DNA of 64,000 nt. It comes from Hydrocarboniphaga sp. GTDB lineage: Bacteria > Pseudomonadota > Gammaproteobacteria > Nevskiales > Nevskiaceae. The stretch is from the NCBI RefSeq assembly GCF_028291725.1, contig NZ_JAQGNT010000066.1, forward strand, positions 32,008-96,007. The letters are read 5' to 3'. Positions 14,928 through 24,713 of this stretch are shown in pieces (the stretch's first letter is position 1; every line of letters starts with the position of its first letter). The position numbers and the translations under genes are program-made. Under the pieces are notes generated by a model. That model did no database searches, was not told the origin of the DNA, and was given only the letters and a program-made list of their open reading frames with translations.

Positions 14928-16708
14928 CAGCTGGCACTCGCCGGTGTCTTGACCAGATGCAGCACGCGCGAAAACATCGCCTCCTTGCCCTGCACCGAGC
15001 CGCCGATATGGATCACGCCGGTATGCGCAAGCTCCTTGGCGAACACGTCGACCACGTGCGCCAGCACATCGTCGTCGAGCGAGCCGAAGGCATCGTCGAT
15101 CAGCACCCAGGGCGGCGCCTGCAGCACGATACGCGCGAACGCCAGGCTCAGCTGTTCGTCCTGGCTCAGTTCGCGGTCCCAGCGTCGTGAGCTGTCGAGC
15201 ATGCTCACCAGCCGCTCCAGGCCCAGGCGCTGCAGAGACCGGGCGTAGGACGCGTCGGCAAAACTCGACACCTGTAGCGGATACGCGAGGATTTCACGCA
15301 GCGTTCCGCTCGGAAGATACGGCGTGCCGCGCGGCATGTAGAAAATCTGCTCGCCAGCCGGGCTGGTGACCTGCCCCGCACCCCAGGGCCACAGCGCCGC
15401 GAGCGCGCGGAACAGCAGGGTCTTGCCGGTGCCCGCGTCGGCGGTGATCAGCACGCGCTCGCCGGCACTGATCACGATGTCCTGCTCCTTGAGCATGTCG
15501 CGGCCAGCCGGCGATTCGATCTTCAGATTCGCGATCTTCAGCGTGCCGGGCGCGCCTTCGACGTAAGTGATGCGGCTGTCGAAATCCAGCTGCTTTTCAT
15601 TCGCGGTCAGCGCCTGGCGGAAACCGGCAACGCGCAGCAGGGTCGCGCGCCAGTCGGCGATGATGCTGAAATTGTCGACGAACCAGCGCAGCGAGGTCTG
15701 CGCCTGCGTAAACGCGGCGGCCGCCGCCATCAGGCCGCCGAACGACAGCTTGCCGGAGAAGAACAGGGGCGCCGCGACGACGATCGGCGCGACGATGGTG
15801 ATCCAGCCGAAACCCGCGGTGACCCAAGTCAGGTTGGTCCAGCCGCGCACCAGCCGGCGCATCGCGGCGATCACATCGCCAAGGCTGGACTCAATGCGAC
15901 GCCGCTCGTCCGCCTCGCCGGATGCCAGCGAAATACCGTCGAGATGCTCGTTGATGCGGACCAGCGAAAAGCGCAGATCGGCTTCGCGCGCGTAGCGGTT
16001 CGAACTGCGGCCGATCAGGCTGCGGCCGACGAAATAACTCAGCAGCGATCCGAAGCCCGCATAGATCACCGCGGCCCATAGCATGAAGCCCGGCACCGCG
16101 TAGTCGGCACCGCCGATGCGGAAGCTGAAATCCTCGGACAGCACCCACAGAATGCCGGCGAAGCTGACGAACAGAATCGTCGCCTGCAGCAGGCCCACGG
16201 CCAGATCGGTGGACAGATTGCACAGCACCATCGTGTCGTCGGTCATGCGCTGGTCGGGGTTCACGCCCATCTCGCCGGCATGGGCCAACCAGAACGCGCG
16301 GCGCGGCACCATCCAGTGCCCGACCAGATCGCTGACCAGGCCTTCGCGCAGCCGCACTTTCAGGGTTTCGGTCAGCCAGCGCTGGCCGACGTTGAGAATC
16401 AGCAGCACACCCGCGATCAGTGCGAACACGCCCAGCTGGAACATGAAATCCTTGAGGTCGCGGCGCGACAGCGCGTCGTAAAACGCCTTGTTCCAGGCAT
16501 TCAGGCGAATCTGGCCATAGGACGTCGCCGCGACGACCACGACGATGCCGATCGCCAGGCTGAGCAGGGTCTTGCCCAGCGGCGATGCGTACAGCGCGCC
16601 CAGGATCTGCCTGAGCTGCGCCAGCAGGCCGGGCGACCTGATCGCCGTGGTGGCCGGCGCAACGGCAGCGGCAGCCACCACCGCTCGCGGTGTCGGCTCT
16701 GCGGTCAT
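14927..16708 (-). CDS. SbmA/BacA-like ABC transporter (fused permease and ATPase)
   Basis: 593-residue inner-membrane half-transporter. Membrane domain with about six helices (roughly 45-330) including the family's NAWNKAFYDAL motif and a RRAFWLAH-like segment, as in YddA/BacA/VitB-type transporters; nucleotide-binding domain from about 390 with Walker A AGTGKT, signature LSQDEQLSLAFAR and Walker B WVLIDDAFGSLDDD. The residue after the Walker B Asp is Asp, not the usual Glu, which may slow hydrolysis. The ATG at 16708 overlaps the stop of the GH15 gene (ATGA), and its own stop overlaps the CocE-like start. Substrate is unknown; the neighbours suggest an oligosaccharide or peptide-like solute. 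Confidence 0.86.
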   Translation of the reverse strand: MTAEPTPRAVVAAAAVAPATTAIRSPGLLAQLRQILGALYASPLGKTLLSLAIGIVVVVAATSYGQIRLNAWNKAFYDALSRRDLKDFMFQLGVFALIAGVLLILNVGQRWLTETLKVRLREGLVSDLVGHWMVPRRAFWLAHAGEMGVNPDQRMTDDTMVLCNLSTDLAVGLLQATILFVSFAGILWVLSEDFSFRIGGADYAVPGFMLWAAVIYAGFGSLLSYFVGRSLIGRSSNRYAREADLRFSLVRINEHLDGISLASGEADERRRIESSLGDVIAAMRRLVRGWTNLTWVTAGFGWITIVAPIVVAAPLFFSGKLSFGGLMAAAAAFTQAQTSLRWFVDNFSIIADWRATLLRVAGFRQALTANEKQLDFDSRITYVEGAPGTLKIANLKIESPAGRDMLKEQDIVISAGERVLITADAGTGKTLLFRALAALWPWGAGQVTSPAGEQIFYMPRGTPYLPSGTLREILAYPLQVSSFADASYARSLQRLGLERLVSMLDSSRRWDRELSQDEQLSLAFARIVLQAPPWVLIDDAFGSLDDDVLAHVVDVFAKELAHTGVIHIGGSVQGKEAMFSRVLHLVKTPASAS

Positions 16709-18042
16709 CTCGTCCCGTCGACGGCGTCGCGGCGCGCCGCGATACAGGAGATGAACGCGGCATAGCTCCAGGCGAGATGACGCGCCGAGGTCTGCGCGCC
16801 GGTCTGCTGATCGAATTGCTCGGACAACTCGCCGCTGTCCGGCGTGTACCGGCGAACGGTTGCCAGGTAGGCATCGCCGCGCGCCATCCACGCTGCAGCG
16901 TCGGCCGCGCCAGGCGCCGCCCGGAAGCAGAACTCGGCCGCGCCCAGGGTCGAGAAGAAGTACGCCCCGCCCGAGTAGTAGACGTCGCCCTGATAGCGGC
17001 CCATTGCAGGCCCGAGGCCGGCCGGACGCTGCCGGTTGATCAGGTACTGCTCGTCGAACAGCGCGTCGAGTCTGGCCAGCGTCGCTTGCATGCGCGGATC
17101 GTGCACGCCATGCGCCGCGCCCGAGCCGGCCGAATGGATCGCCGACAGAATCACCGCGATATCCAGATCCTTGGCCGAGCGTGCGCCGGATTCCGAAATG
17201 CGCGAGCGGTAGTAACCCTCGTCGGCCAGCCAGAAACCGTCGAGCATCCGGCTGATCGCGTCCGCCTGCTCGCGGTAGGCGTTCGCACGATCCGCTTCGC
17301 AGCGCGTGGCCAGCCAGGCCGCACCGCGCTCCAGTGCGGCGGCGGAGACGCGCAGCGTGTAGTAGTGCAGGCCGCGCTCTTCTTCCCAGATATCGAAGGA
17401 CGGCTCGCGCCAATGCGCGGCGGTGAAGGCGAGATCGGCCCGGATCAGCTGCGCCAGCTCGGCTTCGAGGCTCGCGTCGAAGCCATGGCCGCGCACCCAG
17501 CCCAGCAGTGCCAGTGCCCGCAGCGGCGGGCCATCGTGCTGCGGGCGCGCCCACTTGGAGATATCCAGCGTGCCATCGGGATTGACGCGAGTCTCAGCGA
17601 CGACGAACTCGGCCCGCGCACCGGCGAGATCCGCATCGTCGCGCAGATACTTCACAAAATCCGGCGCCGCTTTCGCCCGCCATGCCTTTGCTGCGACCCG
17701 ATCACCGCCGTCCAGCTGCTGCAGCGACAGGCCGAAGCGCACGAAGTCACCGAAAGTCGCCAGTGCCTCGGGCCCGACATCGCCGGCCTCCAGCAGCAGG
17801 CGCAGCGCGTCGATGACCACGGCCGAATCGCGATACCAGTGGAAGAAATAATCCGGGTCGGGATCGTAGGCCGCCAGTACCGGCGAGGCGATGATCGAGC
17901 CCTTCGCCGGCCTGATCGTTTGGCCGAAGCCCGGCCGCGTCTTGACGATGTCGACCGCGGAAATGCTCTTCTGCATCGCGCTCGCCGCGTAGCGATACTC
18001 GCGAGCGATCCATTGCTCCAGACCCTTGCCGGACGAGTCCAT
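16705..18042 (-). CDS. GH15-type glucoamylase-like glycoside hydrolase
   Basis: 445-residue (alpha/alpha)6-barrel glycosidase releasing glucose from chain ends. Visible: substrate-binding FFHWYRDS (about 67-74), WEEERG with the likely acid, and SEQFD with the likely base near the C-terminus; YYSGGAYFF is also typical. The frame is open upstream to 18213, but ATG at 18042 makes the ATGA overlap with the previous gene and removes a sequence antisense in quality. No signal peptide, so it should act in the cytosol. Together with the GH144-like enzyme and the divergent GH3 it would degrade an imported glucan; linkage specificity is inferred. Confidence 0.85.
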   Translation of the reverse strand: MDSSGKGLEQWIAREYRYAASAMQKSISAVDIVKTRPGFGQTIRPAKGSIIASPVLAAYDPDPDYFFHWYRDSAVVIDALRLLLEAGDVGPEALATFGDFVRFGLSLQQLDGGDRVAAKAWRAKAAPDFVKYLRDDADLAGARAEFVVAETRVNPDGTLDISKWARPQHDGPPLRALALLGWVRGHGFDASLEAELAQLIRADLAFTAAHWREPSFDIWEEERGLHYYTLRVSAAALERGAAWLATRCEADRANAYREQADAISRMLDGFWLADEGYYRSRISESGARSAKDLDIAVILSAIHSAGSGAAHGVHDPRMQATLARLDALFDEQYLINRQRPAGLGPAMGRYQGDVYYSGGAYFFSTLGAAEFCFRAAPGAADAAAWMARGDAYLATVRRYTPDSGELSEQFDQQTGAQTSARHLAWSYAAFISCIAARRDAVDGTR

Positions 18043-19382
18043 CAGCGCGGCGCCTTGTCGGCCAGATGCGGGCTGCTGAAGCCGAGCTTGCGCAGGCCGT
18101 TCTGGATTTCGGGGATGCTCATGAACAGCTTCCATAGCAGGCCGGTGCGATGGTTCTCCATCATCACCACGATCGGCCCCTGGTCGATCGCCAGGAAAGT
18201 ATCGGCGGCCCAATCCTGCTGCTCGCTGAAAGCATCGACGAAGCCGTAGCGCTTCCAGATTTTGTCGCCATGACGGCTCAGGAAGTGACGCAGCGCCTTC
18301 ATCACTTCGGCCGGTGCATACGGCAGGCTGGACAGCGCCGCGGTCGGCGAGATCGTGCCGTTGTCGTTGTCCGGCGCGTGCGCGCCGTAACCGAAAGCAT
18401 CATCGCTGGCGGTCAGGCCCCAGCAGTCGGCGCCGTAGCCCTTGAACTTTTTCGGATTGGCGACGCAGTGCGCATGATTGATGCGGACATGGGCGACATT
18501 CAGATCCCAGTAGTTCGCATACTGATCACTCAGACCCCGAGGGTCCAGGCCGCAGAACGAGTAGTGCGCGAAGAACAGGGGGCCGCCGTAGGGCTGCCCC
18601 AGCGGCAGCTCGATGCCGTAGTAGGTCTTGCCGTTAATGAAATCGCGCCCGGCCGCGTAGCCGCGGTGATAAACGTCCGCGCCGACCGAATAGCGTGGCG
18701 ACGAGGCGGCGAGCACATAGGTGATCAGGCACTCGTTCCAGCCGTGGATCTCATGGTCCATCGCCCAGCCGTTCCACGGGCTCCAGTGCCAATACAGCAG
18801 CTTGCGTCCGCCCTGGGTGTACCAGTCCCACTCGACTTCTTCCCACAGCCGCGTGATCCGGCTGCGGATCGAGGCCTCCTCTGGCGTGTCGCGCTGAAAA
18901 TACTGGCGCACGCACAACAGCCCCTGGAACAGCAGCGCGGTCTCGACCAGATCGCCGCCATCGTCCTTGCGACCGAACGGGATGGTCGCGCCGGTCAGGC
19001 CATTGATGAAGTGCGGATAGGCGCCATGAAAGCAGGTCGCCTTGCCGAGCACATCGAGCGAGTGCATGAGCCTCTGCACCGCTTCGTCGCGCGTGACCCA
19101 GCCGCGCTCGACCGCGACGATGATCGCCATCACGCCGAAGCCGCTGCCGCCGATCGCGACGAGATCGTCGACTGGCTCGTCGCGCGTGGTACGGCGATCG
19201 GAAGCCAGGCCGCTGACCGGATGCGCGCCCTCCCAGAAAAACCGGAACGTCTGACGCTGGACCGCGTCGACCAGCGCGTCATCGGGCAGCTTCGCCAGGT
19301 CCGCTGCGCTGAGCGCATCGGCTTTTTTTTTCTTGCTGGCGCCCTGAACTTTTGCCGTCGGGGCCCGGTCGCCTTTAGGCAT
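18042..19382 (-). CDS. GH144-like endo-beta-1,2-glucanase / glucoamylase-fold protein
   Basis: 446-residue protein of the 'glycoamylase' fold (family GH144), whose known members cut beta-1,2-glucan internally. Landmarks: QRQTFRFFWEGAHP, GGSGFGVMAI, ETALLFQGLL, HEIHGWNEC, PLFFAHYSFCGLDPRG, NCWGLTASD-like DCWGLTASDD, and GPIVVMMENHRTGLLW, all in family order. Two ATGs exist; AGGAG is nine bases before 19382 and three before 19388, so 19382 is preferred. The N-terminus is Lys-rich (KKKK) without a signal peptide, unlike periplasmic members. It is first of four translationally coupled genes and divergent from the GH3 gene, implying shared control in 19383-19596. Catalytic Glu not assigned. Confidence 0.86.
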   Translation of the reverse strand: MPKGDRAPTAKVQGASKKKKADALSAADLAKLPDDALVDAVQRQTFRFFWEGAHPVSGLASDRRTTRDEPVDDLVAIGGSGFGVMAIIVAVERGWVTRDEAVQRLMHSLDVLGKATCFHGAYPHFINGLTGATIPFGRKDDGGDLVETALLFQGLLCVRQYFQRDTPEEASIRSRITRLWEEVEWDWYTQGGRKLLYWHWSPWNGWAMDHEIHGWNECLITYVLAASSPRYSVGADVYHRGYAAGRDFINGKTYYGIELPLGQPYGGPLFFAHYSFCGLDPRGLSDQYANYWDLNVAHVRINHAHCVANPKKFKGYGADCWGLTASDDAFGYGAHAPDNDNGTISPTAALSSLPYAPAEVMKALRHFLSRHGDKIWKRYGFVDAFSEQQDWAADTFLAIDQGPIVVMMENHRTGLLWKLFMSIPEIQNGLRKLGFSSPHLADKAPR

Positions 19383-19461
19383 CCGCATCGTCTCCTGTTC
19401 TGCCGATTCTGACCTGCTTTGCCCAGCTTGGCACATCGCCATGCCGACATTGTGCTCATCA

Positions 19462-19540
19462 GTAGGTCGGCAATCCCTTGCCGACGTGAGGCAGCGATTG
19501 CACATTGAAGGTACACGTCGGCAAAGGATTGCCGACCTAC
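19462..19540. repeat. REPIN, GTCGGCAA family, in a divergent promoter region
   Basis: GTAGGTCGGCAATCCCTTGC ... CAAAGGATTGCCGACCTAC. One of few copies lying between divergent rather than convergent or tandem genes, here between the glucanase operon and the GH3 gene. Confidence 0.9.
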
Positions 19541-19596
19541 GCGAACCGGCGCCAGCGACCTATCATGATGATCAAGCGACCCAACCGGACGGGACG

Positions 19597-21744
19597 ATGA
19601 GCCGCATAGAAAAATTGTTGAGCCAGATGACGCTGGCCGAAAAACTCGGCCAGTTGACCATGACCGCCTCGGGCTACGCGGTGACCGGCCCGATCATCGC
19701 CGGCGACTCGACCGAGTCGATCAAGGACGGCACGATAGGCAATTTGCTGAATATCATCGGCCCCGGGCCGACGCGCGAGGTCCAGCAGATCGCGGTCGAG
19801 CAGACGCGCCTGGGCATCCCGTTGCTGATCGGCCTGGACATCATCCACGGCCACCGCACCTTGTTCCCGATACCGCTGGCCGAAGCGGCACTGTTCGACG
19901 ATGCGGCCTGGGAGCTGAGCGCGCGCGAGGCCGCCAGGGAGGGCGCGTCCGACGGGCTCTCGATGACTTTCGCGCCGATGCTCGACGTGTCGCGCGATCC
20001 GCGCTGGGGCCGCACCGCCGAAGGTTCCGGCGAGGACCCGTATCTGACATCGCGCATGGCCCGCGCCAAGGTGCGCGGCTTCCAGGGCAGCAGTCTGTCC
20101 TCGGCCGATGCGATCGCCGCCTGCGCCAAGCATTTCTGCGCCTATGGCCCGGTTACGGCGGGGCGCGAATACGCGTCGGTGGACATCTCCGAGCGCACAC
20201 TGCACGAGGTCCACCTGCCGCCGTTCGTAGCGGCGGTCGCGGCCGGCGTCGCGACGATCATGCCCGCGTTCACCGATCTGGCCGGCATTCCGATGACCGC
20301 GCACAAGGCGCTGCTGCGCGACTATCTGCGCGATCAGCTCGGCTTCGATGGCGTGCTAGTCAGCGACTACAACGCGATCGGCGAGCTGATGCGCCACGGC
20401 GTCGCCGCCGATCTGGCCGACGCCGCGGCACTGGCGCTGAAAGCCGGAGTCGACATCGACATGATGGCCGACGGCTATCGCAAGGGCCTGCCGATCGCGC
20501 TGGAGCGCGGCACCGTGACGATGGACGACATCGACGTCTGCGTGCGCCGCGTACTCAAGCTCAAGGAAGACCTCGGCCTGTTCGACGATCCCTACCGTCG
20601 CGGTGCGAGCGCCGAGGCGCCCGAGGTATTGATCGAGCGCCGCCAGCTGGCGCGCCGCATCGGCGCGCGCGCGATCACGATGCTGAAGAATGAGCGCGAC
20701 ACCTTGCCGCTGTCACCGACGGTCAAGCGTCTCAGCGTGATCGGCCCGCTCGCCGATGCCGGCCCCGAAATGCGCGGCTGCTGGTGGAGTGCCGGCGAGA
20801 ACGAGCCGCATGTCGGCGTGCTGGCCGGCATTCGCAAGGGCTTTCCGAATACCGAAATCCGCCACGCGCCAGGCACCGCGATCAACAGCGCCGATCGCAG
20901 CGGCATCCCCGCGGCGCTGCAGCTGTGCAACGACACCGACGCGGTGCTGCTGTGCCTTGGCGAAGCCACCGCGATGAGCGGTGAAGCCGCCAGCCGCGCC
21001 TATCCCGAACTGCCCGGCCAGCAGCTGGCGCTGGCCGAGGCGGTGTTCGAGCACGCGCGTGAACGCGGCGTGCCGGTGATCGTCGTGCTGTTCTCGGGCC
21101 GGCCGCTGGTGATTCCGCTCCTTGCCGAGAAAGCCGACGCGCTGCTGGCCGCCTGGTTCCTCGGCACCGAGGCCGGCAACGCGATCAGCGACGTGGTCAG
21201 CGGCATCGTCTCGCCCAGCGGCCGCACGCCGATGAGCTGGCCGCGCGCGCTGGGCCAGGTGCCGATCTTCTTCGGCCAGCGCAACAGCGGCCGGCCGCTG
21301 AGCCAGGGCGACTCCTTCACCAGCCGCTATCTGGATGTACCCAACGACCCGCTCTACCCCTTCGGCCACGGGCTGAGTTACGGCAGCTTCGTCTACGACA
21401 ATCTGCGCATCACACCCGACAACGCCAGCGAAGCCGACGTGATCACGGTGCGTGTCGATGTCGGCAACCATGGCCGGCACGGCGCCGAAGAAACCGTCTT
21501 CCTGTTCACGCACGACAAGGTCGCCAGCGTCGCGCGGCCGCTGCTGGAGCTGAAAGGCTACGGCAAGATCAGCCTGCAGCCCGGCGAAACCGGCACGGTC
21601 GAACTGCTGCTGCCCGCCTCGGAACTGCGCTTTCTCGGCATCGATCTGAAACCGGTGTTCGAAGCGGGCGATATCGAGATCCTGGTCGGCGCTAGCGCCG
21701 AGCGTTCGCGATTACTGCTCGGGCATTTGCAGCTGACGGACTAG
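19597..21744 (+). CDS. bglX: GH3 beta-glucosidase (BglX-like)
   Basis: 715-residue glycoside hydrolase removing terminal beta-glucosyl units. TIM barrel with MTFAPMLDVSRDPRWGRTAEGSGEDPYL and nucleophile Asp in VLVSDYNAIG; alpha/beta sandwich from about 380; C-terminal fibronectin-III-like domain ending the protein. Residue order matches BglX, but no signal peptide is present when starting at the ATG at 19597 (MSRIEKLLSQMTLAEKLGQL), so it is predicted cytosolic, like its divergent glucanase partners. The upstream open frame includes the REPIN and is not coding. Likely finishes degradation of beta-glucan fragments to glucose. Only a weak GGGA ribosome site is seen. Confidence 0.92.
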   Translation: MSRIEKLLSQMTLAEKLGQLTMTASGYAVTGPIIAGDSTESIKDGTIGNLLNIIGPGPTREVQQIAVEQTRLGIPLLIGLDIIHGHRTLFPIPLAEAALFDDAAWELSAREAAREGASDGLSMTFAPMLDVSRDPRWGRTAEGSGEDPYLTSRMARAKVRGFQGSSLSSADAIAACAKHFCAYGPVTAGREYASVDISERTLHEVHLPPFVAAVAAGVATIMPAFTDLAGIPMTAHKALLRDYLRDQLGFDGVLVSDYNAIGELMRHGVAADLADAAALALKAGVDIDMMADGYRKGLPIALERGTVTMDDIDVCVRRVLKLKEDLGLFDDPYRRGASAEAPEVLIERRQLARRIGARAITMLKNERDTLPLSPTVKRLSVIGPLADAGPEMRGCWWSAGENEPHVGVLAGIRKGFPNTEIRHAPGTAINSADRSGIPAALQLCNDTDAVLLCLGEATAMSGEAASRAYPELPGQQLALAEAVFEHARERGVPVIVVLFSGRPLVIPLLAEKADALLAAWFLGTEAGNAISDVVSGIVSPSGRTPMSWPRALGQVPIFFGQRNSGRPLSQGDSFTSRYLDVPNDPLYPFGHGLSYGSFVYDNLRITPDNASEADVITVRVDVGNHGRHGAEETVFLFTHDKVASVARPLLELKGYGKISLQPGETGTVELLLPASELRFLGIDLKPVFEAGDIEILVGASAERSRLLLGHLQLTD

Positions 21745-21748
21745 CTCT

Positions 21749-21866
21749 GCGCAGGCCTGGAACTCGCAATCGCGGTCAAGGACCGCTCCTACAGTCGCGT
21801 ATCACCGGTGCGCGACAGGCCTGTAGGAGCGGTCCTTGACCGCGATTGCGAGTTCCAGGCCTGCGC
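21749..21866. repeat. Long inverted repeat with perfect 46-base arms (REP pair, GTAG heads inside)
   Basis: Arms 21749-21794 and 21821-21866 are perfectly complementary; spacer 26 bases. The inner ends are GCTCCTAC / GTAGGAGC, so the REP heads face each other, the reverse of most pairs here. Lies between convergent GH3 and chemoreceptor genes and could form a strong bidirectional hairpin. Confidence 0.9.
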
Positions 21867-21885
21867 CGACCGTCCCCAAGGAACC

Positions 21886-24468
21886 TCAGGCGGCCCTGCC
21901 GCGATGGATCGCCAGACGCACCGGTGCCGTTGACCGGCGCTGGCTGGGAGCCGCGGGTTCATGTTCCGCCGCGCTACTCAGTTTGAATTGCCGGATCATC
22001 GCGCCCAGCGCCTGCGCCATCTCCTCCATGTTGTGGGCCGAGGCCGCGGCCTCTTCGACCAGCGCCGCATTCTGCTGCGTCGATTCGTCCATATGCGTGA
22101 TCGTGCGATTGACCTGCTCGATACCCGAGCTCTGCTCCTGAGACGCCAGCGTGATGTCGGCCATGATGTCGGTGACACGCTTCACCGAATCGACGATCTC
22201 GTTCATCGTCGTGCCGGCCTCCTCGACCAGCCGCGAGCCGGCCTGCACCCGATTGGCGGATTCCTGGATCAAGGTTTTGATCTCCCTGGCGCTGGCCGCA
22301 CTGCGCTGTGCCAGGCTGCGCACCTCGGTTGCCACGACCGCGAAGCCGCGGCCCTGCTCGCCGGCGCGGGCCGCTTCGACCGCGGCGTTGAGCGCCAGGA
22401 TGTTGGTCTGGAAAGCGATGCCGTCGATCACGCCGACGATGTCGGCGATGCGCTTGGACGAGGCACTGATCTCGCTCATCGTGCCGACCACCTGGCTCAC
22501 CACTTCGCCGCCCTTCACCGCGACCCGGCCGGCACCGATGGCGAACTGGTTGGCAACGCGCGCGTTCTCCGCATTCTGCTTGACCGTGGAGGTCAGCTCC
22601 TCCATCGATGACGCGGTTTCCTGCAGCGCGGCCGCCTGCTGTTCGGTGCGCGACGACAGATCCTGGTTGCCCGAGGCGATCTCGCGCACCGAGGTCTCGA
22701 TGGCCGCCGACGAGGACTGGATCTTTTCGACGATGCCCGAGAGTTGCTCGACGGTCGAGTTGGCGTCGTCGCGAAGGGATGCGAACTGACCGTGGAATTC
22801 ACCCTGCATGCGCGGGGTCAGGTCGCCGCGGGCGACCGCATGCAGCAGCTTGCCCAGGCCCGACAGGCCGTTCTCGGCATTGCTCATCAGCGCATTGAGC
22901 GCCTCCACCATTTCGCGGAACGCGAATTCGAAGCGCCCGGCGTCACCGCGGCGCGTGAACTCGCCGCGCGCGGCCGCCTCGCTCAGGCCCAGAATCTCGT
23001 CACGCACCGCCGTCAGCCGCTCGCGGATGCCGCCCATTGCATCGCTGATGCGCTCCATCTCGCCGGGCAGCCGCTCCATCTGCGGGGCAAGATCGCCCAG
23101 CGCATAACGCTGGATCAGGCTGACCACGGTGTCGGTGGTACCGATGTGCGCCTCGGCCAGCCGGTTCACGTTCGCCGCCATCTCGCCGTAGCCGCCCTGG
23201 AACTCGCCGTCGGCGATGCGGTAGCTGATCTCGCCGGCATGATGCCGGCTATAGATCTGCTGCTGCGCCGCGGCGAAGCTGCGCAATGTCACGACCACCG
23301 CATGGATACCCTTGGCCACCTCACCGATCTCGTCGCGCGTGGTCACCGAAACCGCCTCCGGAAAGCGGCCCTGGCTCATGTCCCGAACGGCATCGCCGAT
23401 CCCGCGCAGGGATTCGCCGAGCGAGCGGGTGAATCCGGCGAACAGATAGCCGGCCAGCAGCATCACGGCGACTACGGCCGCCACGGTGAACAGCAACTTG
23501 AAACGCAGCCCGGCGACGCGCTCCTGCAGCAGCACGTCGAGTGCGGCGGTCGCCGCATCGATCAGCCCCAGGGAGGCGTCGACCGCCGCGTTGCCGGTGC
23601 GCTGGTAGTCTGCGACGGGCATTTCGATGGACTTGGCCTCCAACAATCCGGTGTGCACGGCGGACTGCAGCGATGCGGTGGCCGCTACGGCCGCGGCCAG
23701 GGGCTCGGCCAGCGATTCCTGCAGCCGCGGCTGCGACGCGATGATCGCTTTGAGGTTGCGCGCCATCAGGCCGGCCTCGCGGTCGACCAGAAAGCCGAGG
23801 CTGGTGAGGGTCGATCGGTCACCGGTATACATCACGCCGGCCGATATGACGTTGTTGCCGACATCGCGCAGGCGCGCGCTTTCCAGCGCAATCAGCGGCA
23901 GACGGAAGACTGCGGCGTCCATCAGGTTGTAGGACTCCAGCACCGGGTCCAGCGTCAGCTGCGAACGGTCGGCAATCGCCTGCGCCAACTGATAGAGGCC
24001 TTCGGCGACGGCGCCGTAGGCCTTGGGAGCCGCAGCACCCAGCTTCACACCGCCGTCGCTCAGACCGGACCATTGTTCGTGCAGCCCTGAAACCATGCCG
24101 GACAGATCCAGTATCTGGCCGCTGGAGTCACTCCACTCGGAGAGGGCGGCAAAGGCGGCCTCGACCTTGGAGGCCGCCGGCGCCAGCTGCGCGTCCAGGC
24201 CTTCCTCGCCGGCGCCGATGCGGTCGCTCAGGCCGCGGTGCACCTGAAGCGTCTGCAGCAGGTCGAGCAGCGGGACCAATCCGCTCACGCCCAGCTGCTC
24301 GGAGCGTGTGGAGCTGATGCGCCCGTTGACCTGGGCCACCAGAACAAGCGACAAGCCGAGGATGGCGATCAGGAAGATTGCGCCGATCAGCGCAATCTTC
24401 TGCGCGAACCGCAGGCGGCCCATCAGGCGTGTGGACGGTGCCAGCAACAGCGCCAGTGCAGCTCTCAT
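21886..24468 (-). CDS. Methyl-accepting chemotaxis protein
   Basis: 860-residue inner-membrane chemoreceptor. First membrane helix at about 23-46, periplasmic sensor region of about 260 residues, second helix near 305-325, HAMP region, a long linker with additional HAMP-like repeats ([16 protein letters not shown]), and a cytoplasmic signalling hairpin whose tip [37 protein letters not shown] sequence is canonical. ATG at 24468 is chosen because AGGAG lies eight bases upstream; an ATG at 24507 is less likely. The sensor region starts [14 protein letters not shown], as in nitrate-sensing-like domains, but the ligand is unknown. No che genes are near, so it is an orphan receptor. Confidence 0.93.
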   Translation of the reverse strand: MRAALALLLAPSTRLMGRLRFAQKIALIGAIFLIAILGLSLVLVAQVNGRISSTRSEQLGVSGLVPLLDLLQTLQVHRGLSDRIGAGEEGLDAQLAPAASKVEAAFAALSEWSDSSGQILDLSGMVSGLHEQWSGLSDGGVKLGAAAPKAYGAVAEGLYQLAQAIADRSQLTLDPVLESYNLMDAAVFRLPLIALESARLRDVGNNVISAGVMYTGDRSTLTSLGFLVDREAGLMARNLKAIIASQPRLQESLAEPLAAAVAATASLQSAVHTGLLEAKSIEMPVADYQRTGNAAVDASLGLIDAATAALDVLLQERVAGLRFKLLFTVAAVVAVMLLAGYLFAGFTRSLGESLRGIGDAVRDMSQGRFPEAVSVTTRDEIGEVAKGIHAVVVTLRSFAAAQQQIYSRHHAGEISYRIADGEFQGGYGEMAANVNRLAEAHIGTTDTVVSLIQRYALGDLAPQMERLPGEMERISDAMGGIRERLTAVRDEILGLSEAAARGEFTRRGDAGRFEFAFREMVEALNALMSNAENGLSGLGKLLHAVARGDLTPRMQGEFHGQFASLRDDANSTVEQLSGIVEKIQSSSAAIETSVREIASGNQDLSSRTEQQAAALQETASSMEELTSTVKQNAENARVANQFAIGAGRVAVKGGEVVSQVVGTMSEISASSKRIADIVGVIDGIAFQTNILALNAAVEAARAGEQGRGFAVVATEVRSLAQRSAASAREIKTLIQESANRVQAGSRLVEEAGTTMNEIVDSVKRVTDIMADITLASQEQSSGIEQVNRTITHMDESTQQNAALVEEAAASAHNMEEMAQALGAMIRQFKLSSAAEHEPAAPSQRRSTAPVRLAIHRGRAA

Positions 24469-24563
24469 TCTCGAATCTCCTGTTGTTTTGCACATCGCAG
24501 CGCACACAAGAGTCCTGGCGACCCTTGGCCTAAACCCACTATCGGCCGCCGACCTGAAGACTT

Positions 24564-24620
24564 AAGGAACCTCTGATCAAGTCCCGCACGTCCGCGCCGG
24601 GACTTGATCAGAGGTTCCTT
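24564..24620. repeat. Inverted repeat with perfect 22-base arms
   Basis: AAGGAACCTCTGATCAAGTC... and its exact complement, spacer GCACGTCCGCGCC. It has no GTAG head, so it is a different family from the REPs. It lies between the divergent chemoreceptor and TonB-domain genes. Confidence 0.9.
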
Positions 24621-24713
24621 CAGTCCTATCGACTCGCGCCGATACGGGGGCATCGGGAAGCGTGGGAACGGACCACCGACGATCCGGCTACGACGTGAAC
24701 AGGAGATAGAGCG

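Noticed and set aside
14927..17554. 875-residue single protein including the ABC transporter
   Set aside because: Residues before the ATG at 16708 overlap the GH15 gene in another frame and look random; the ATGA overlap supports the shorter form.
19441..19596. N-terminal extension of the GH3 gene
   Set aside because: The extension reads through a REPIN and gives no signal peptide; the ATG at 19597 matches the family start.
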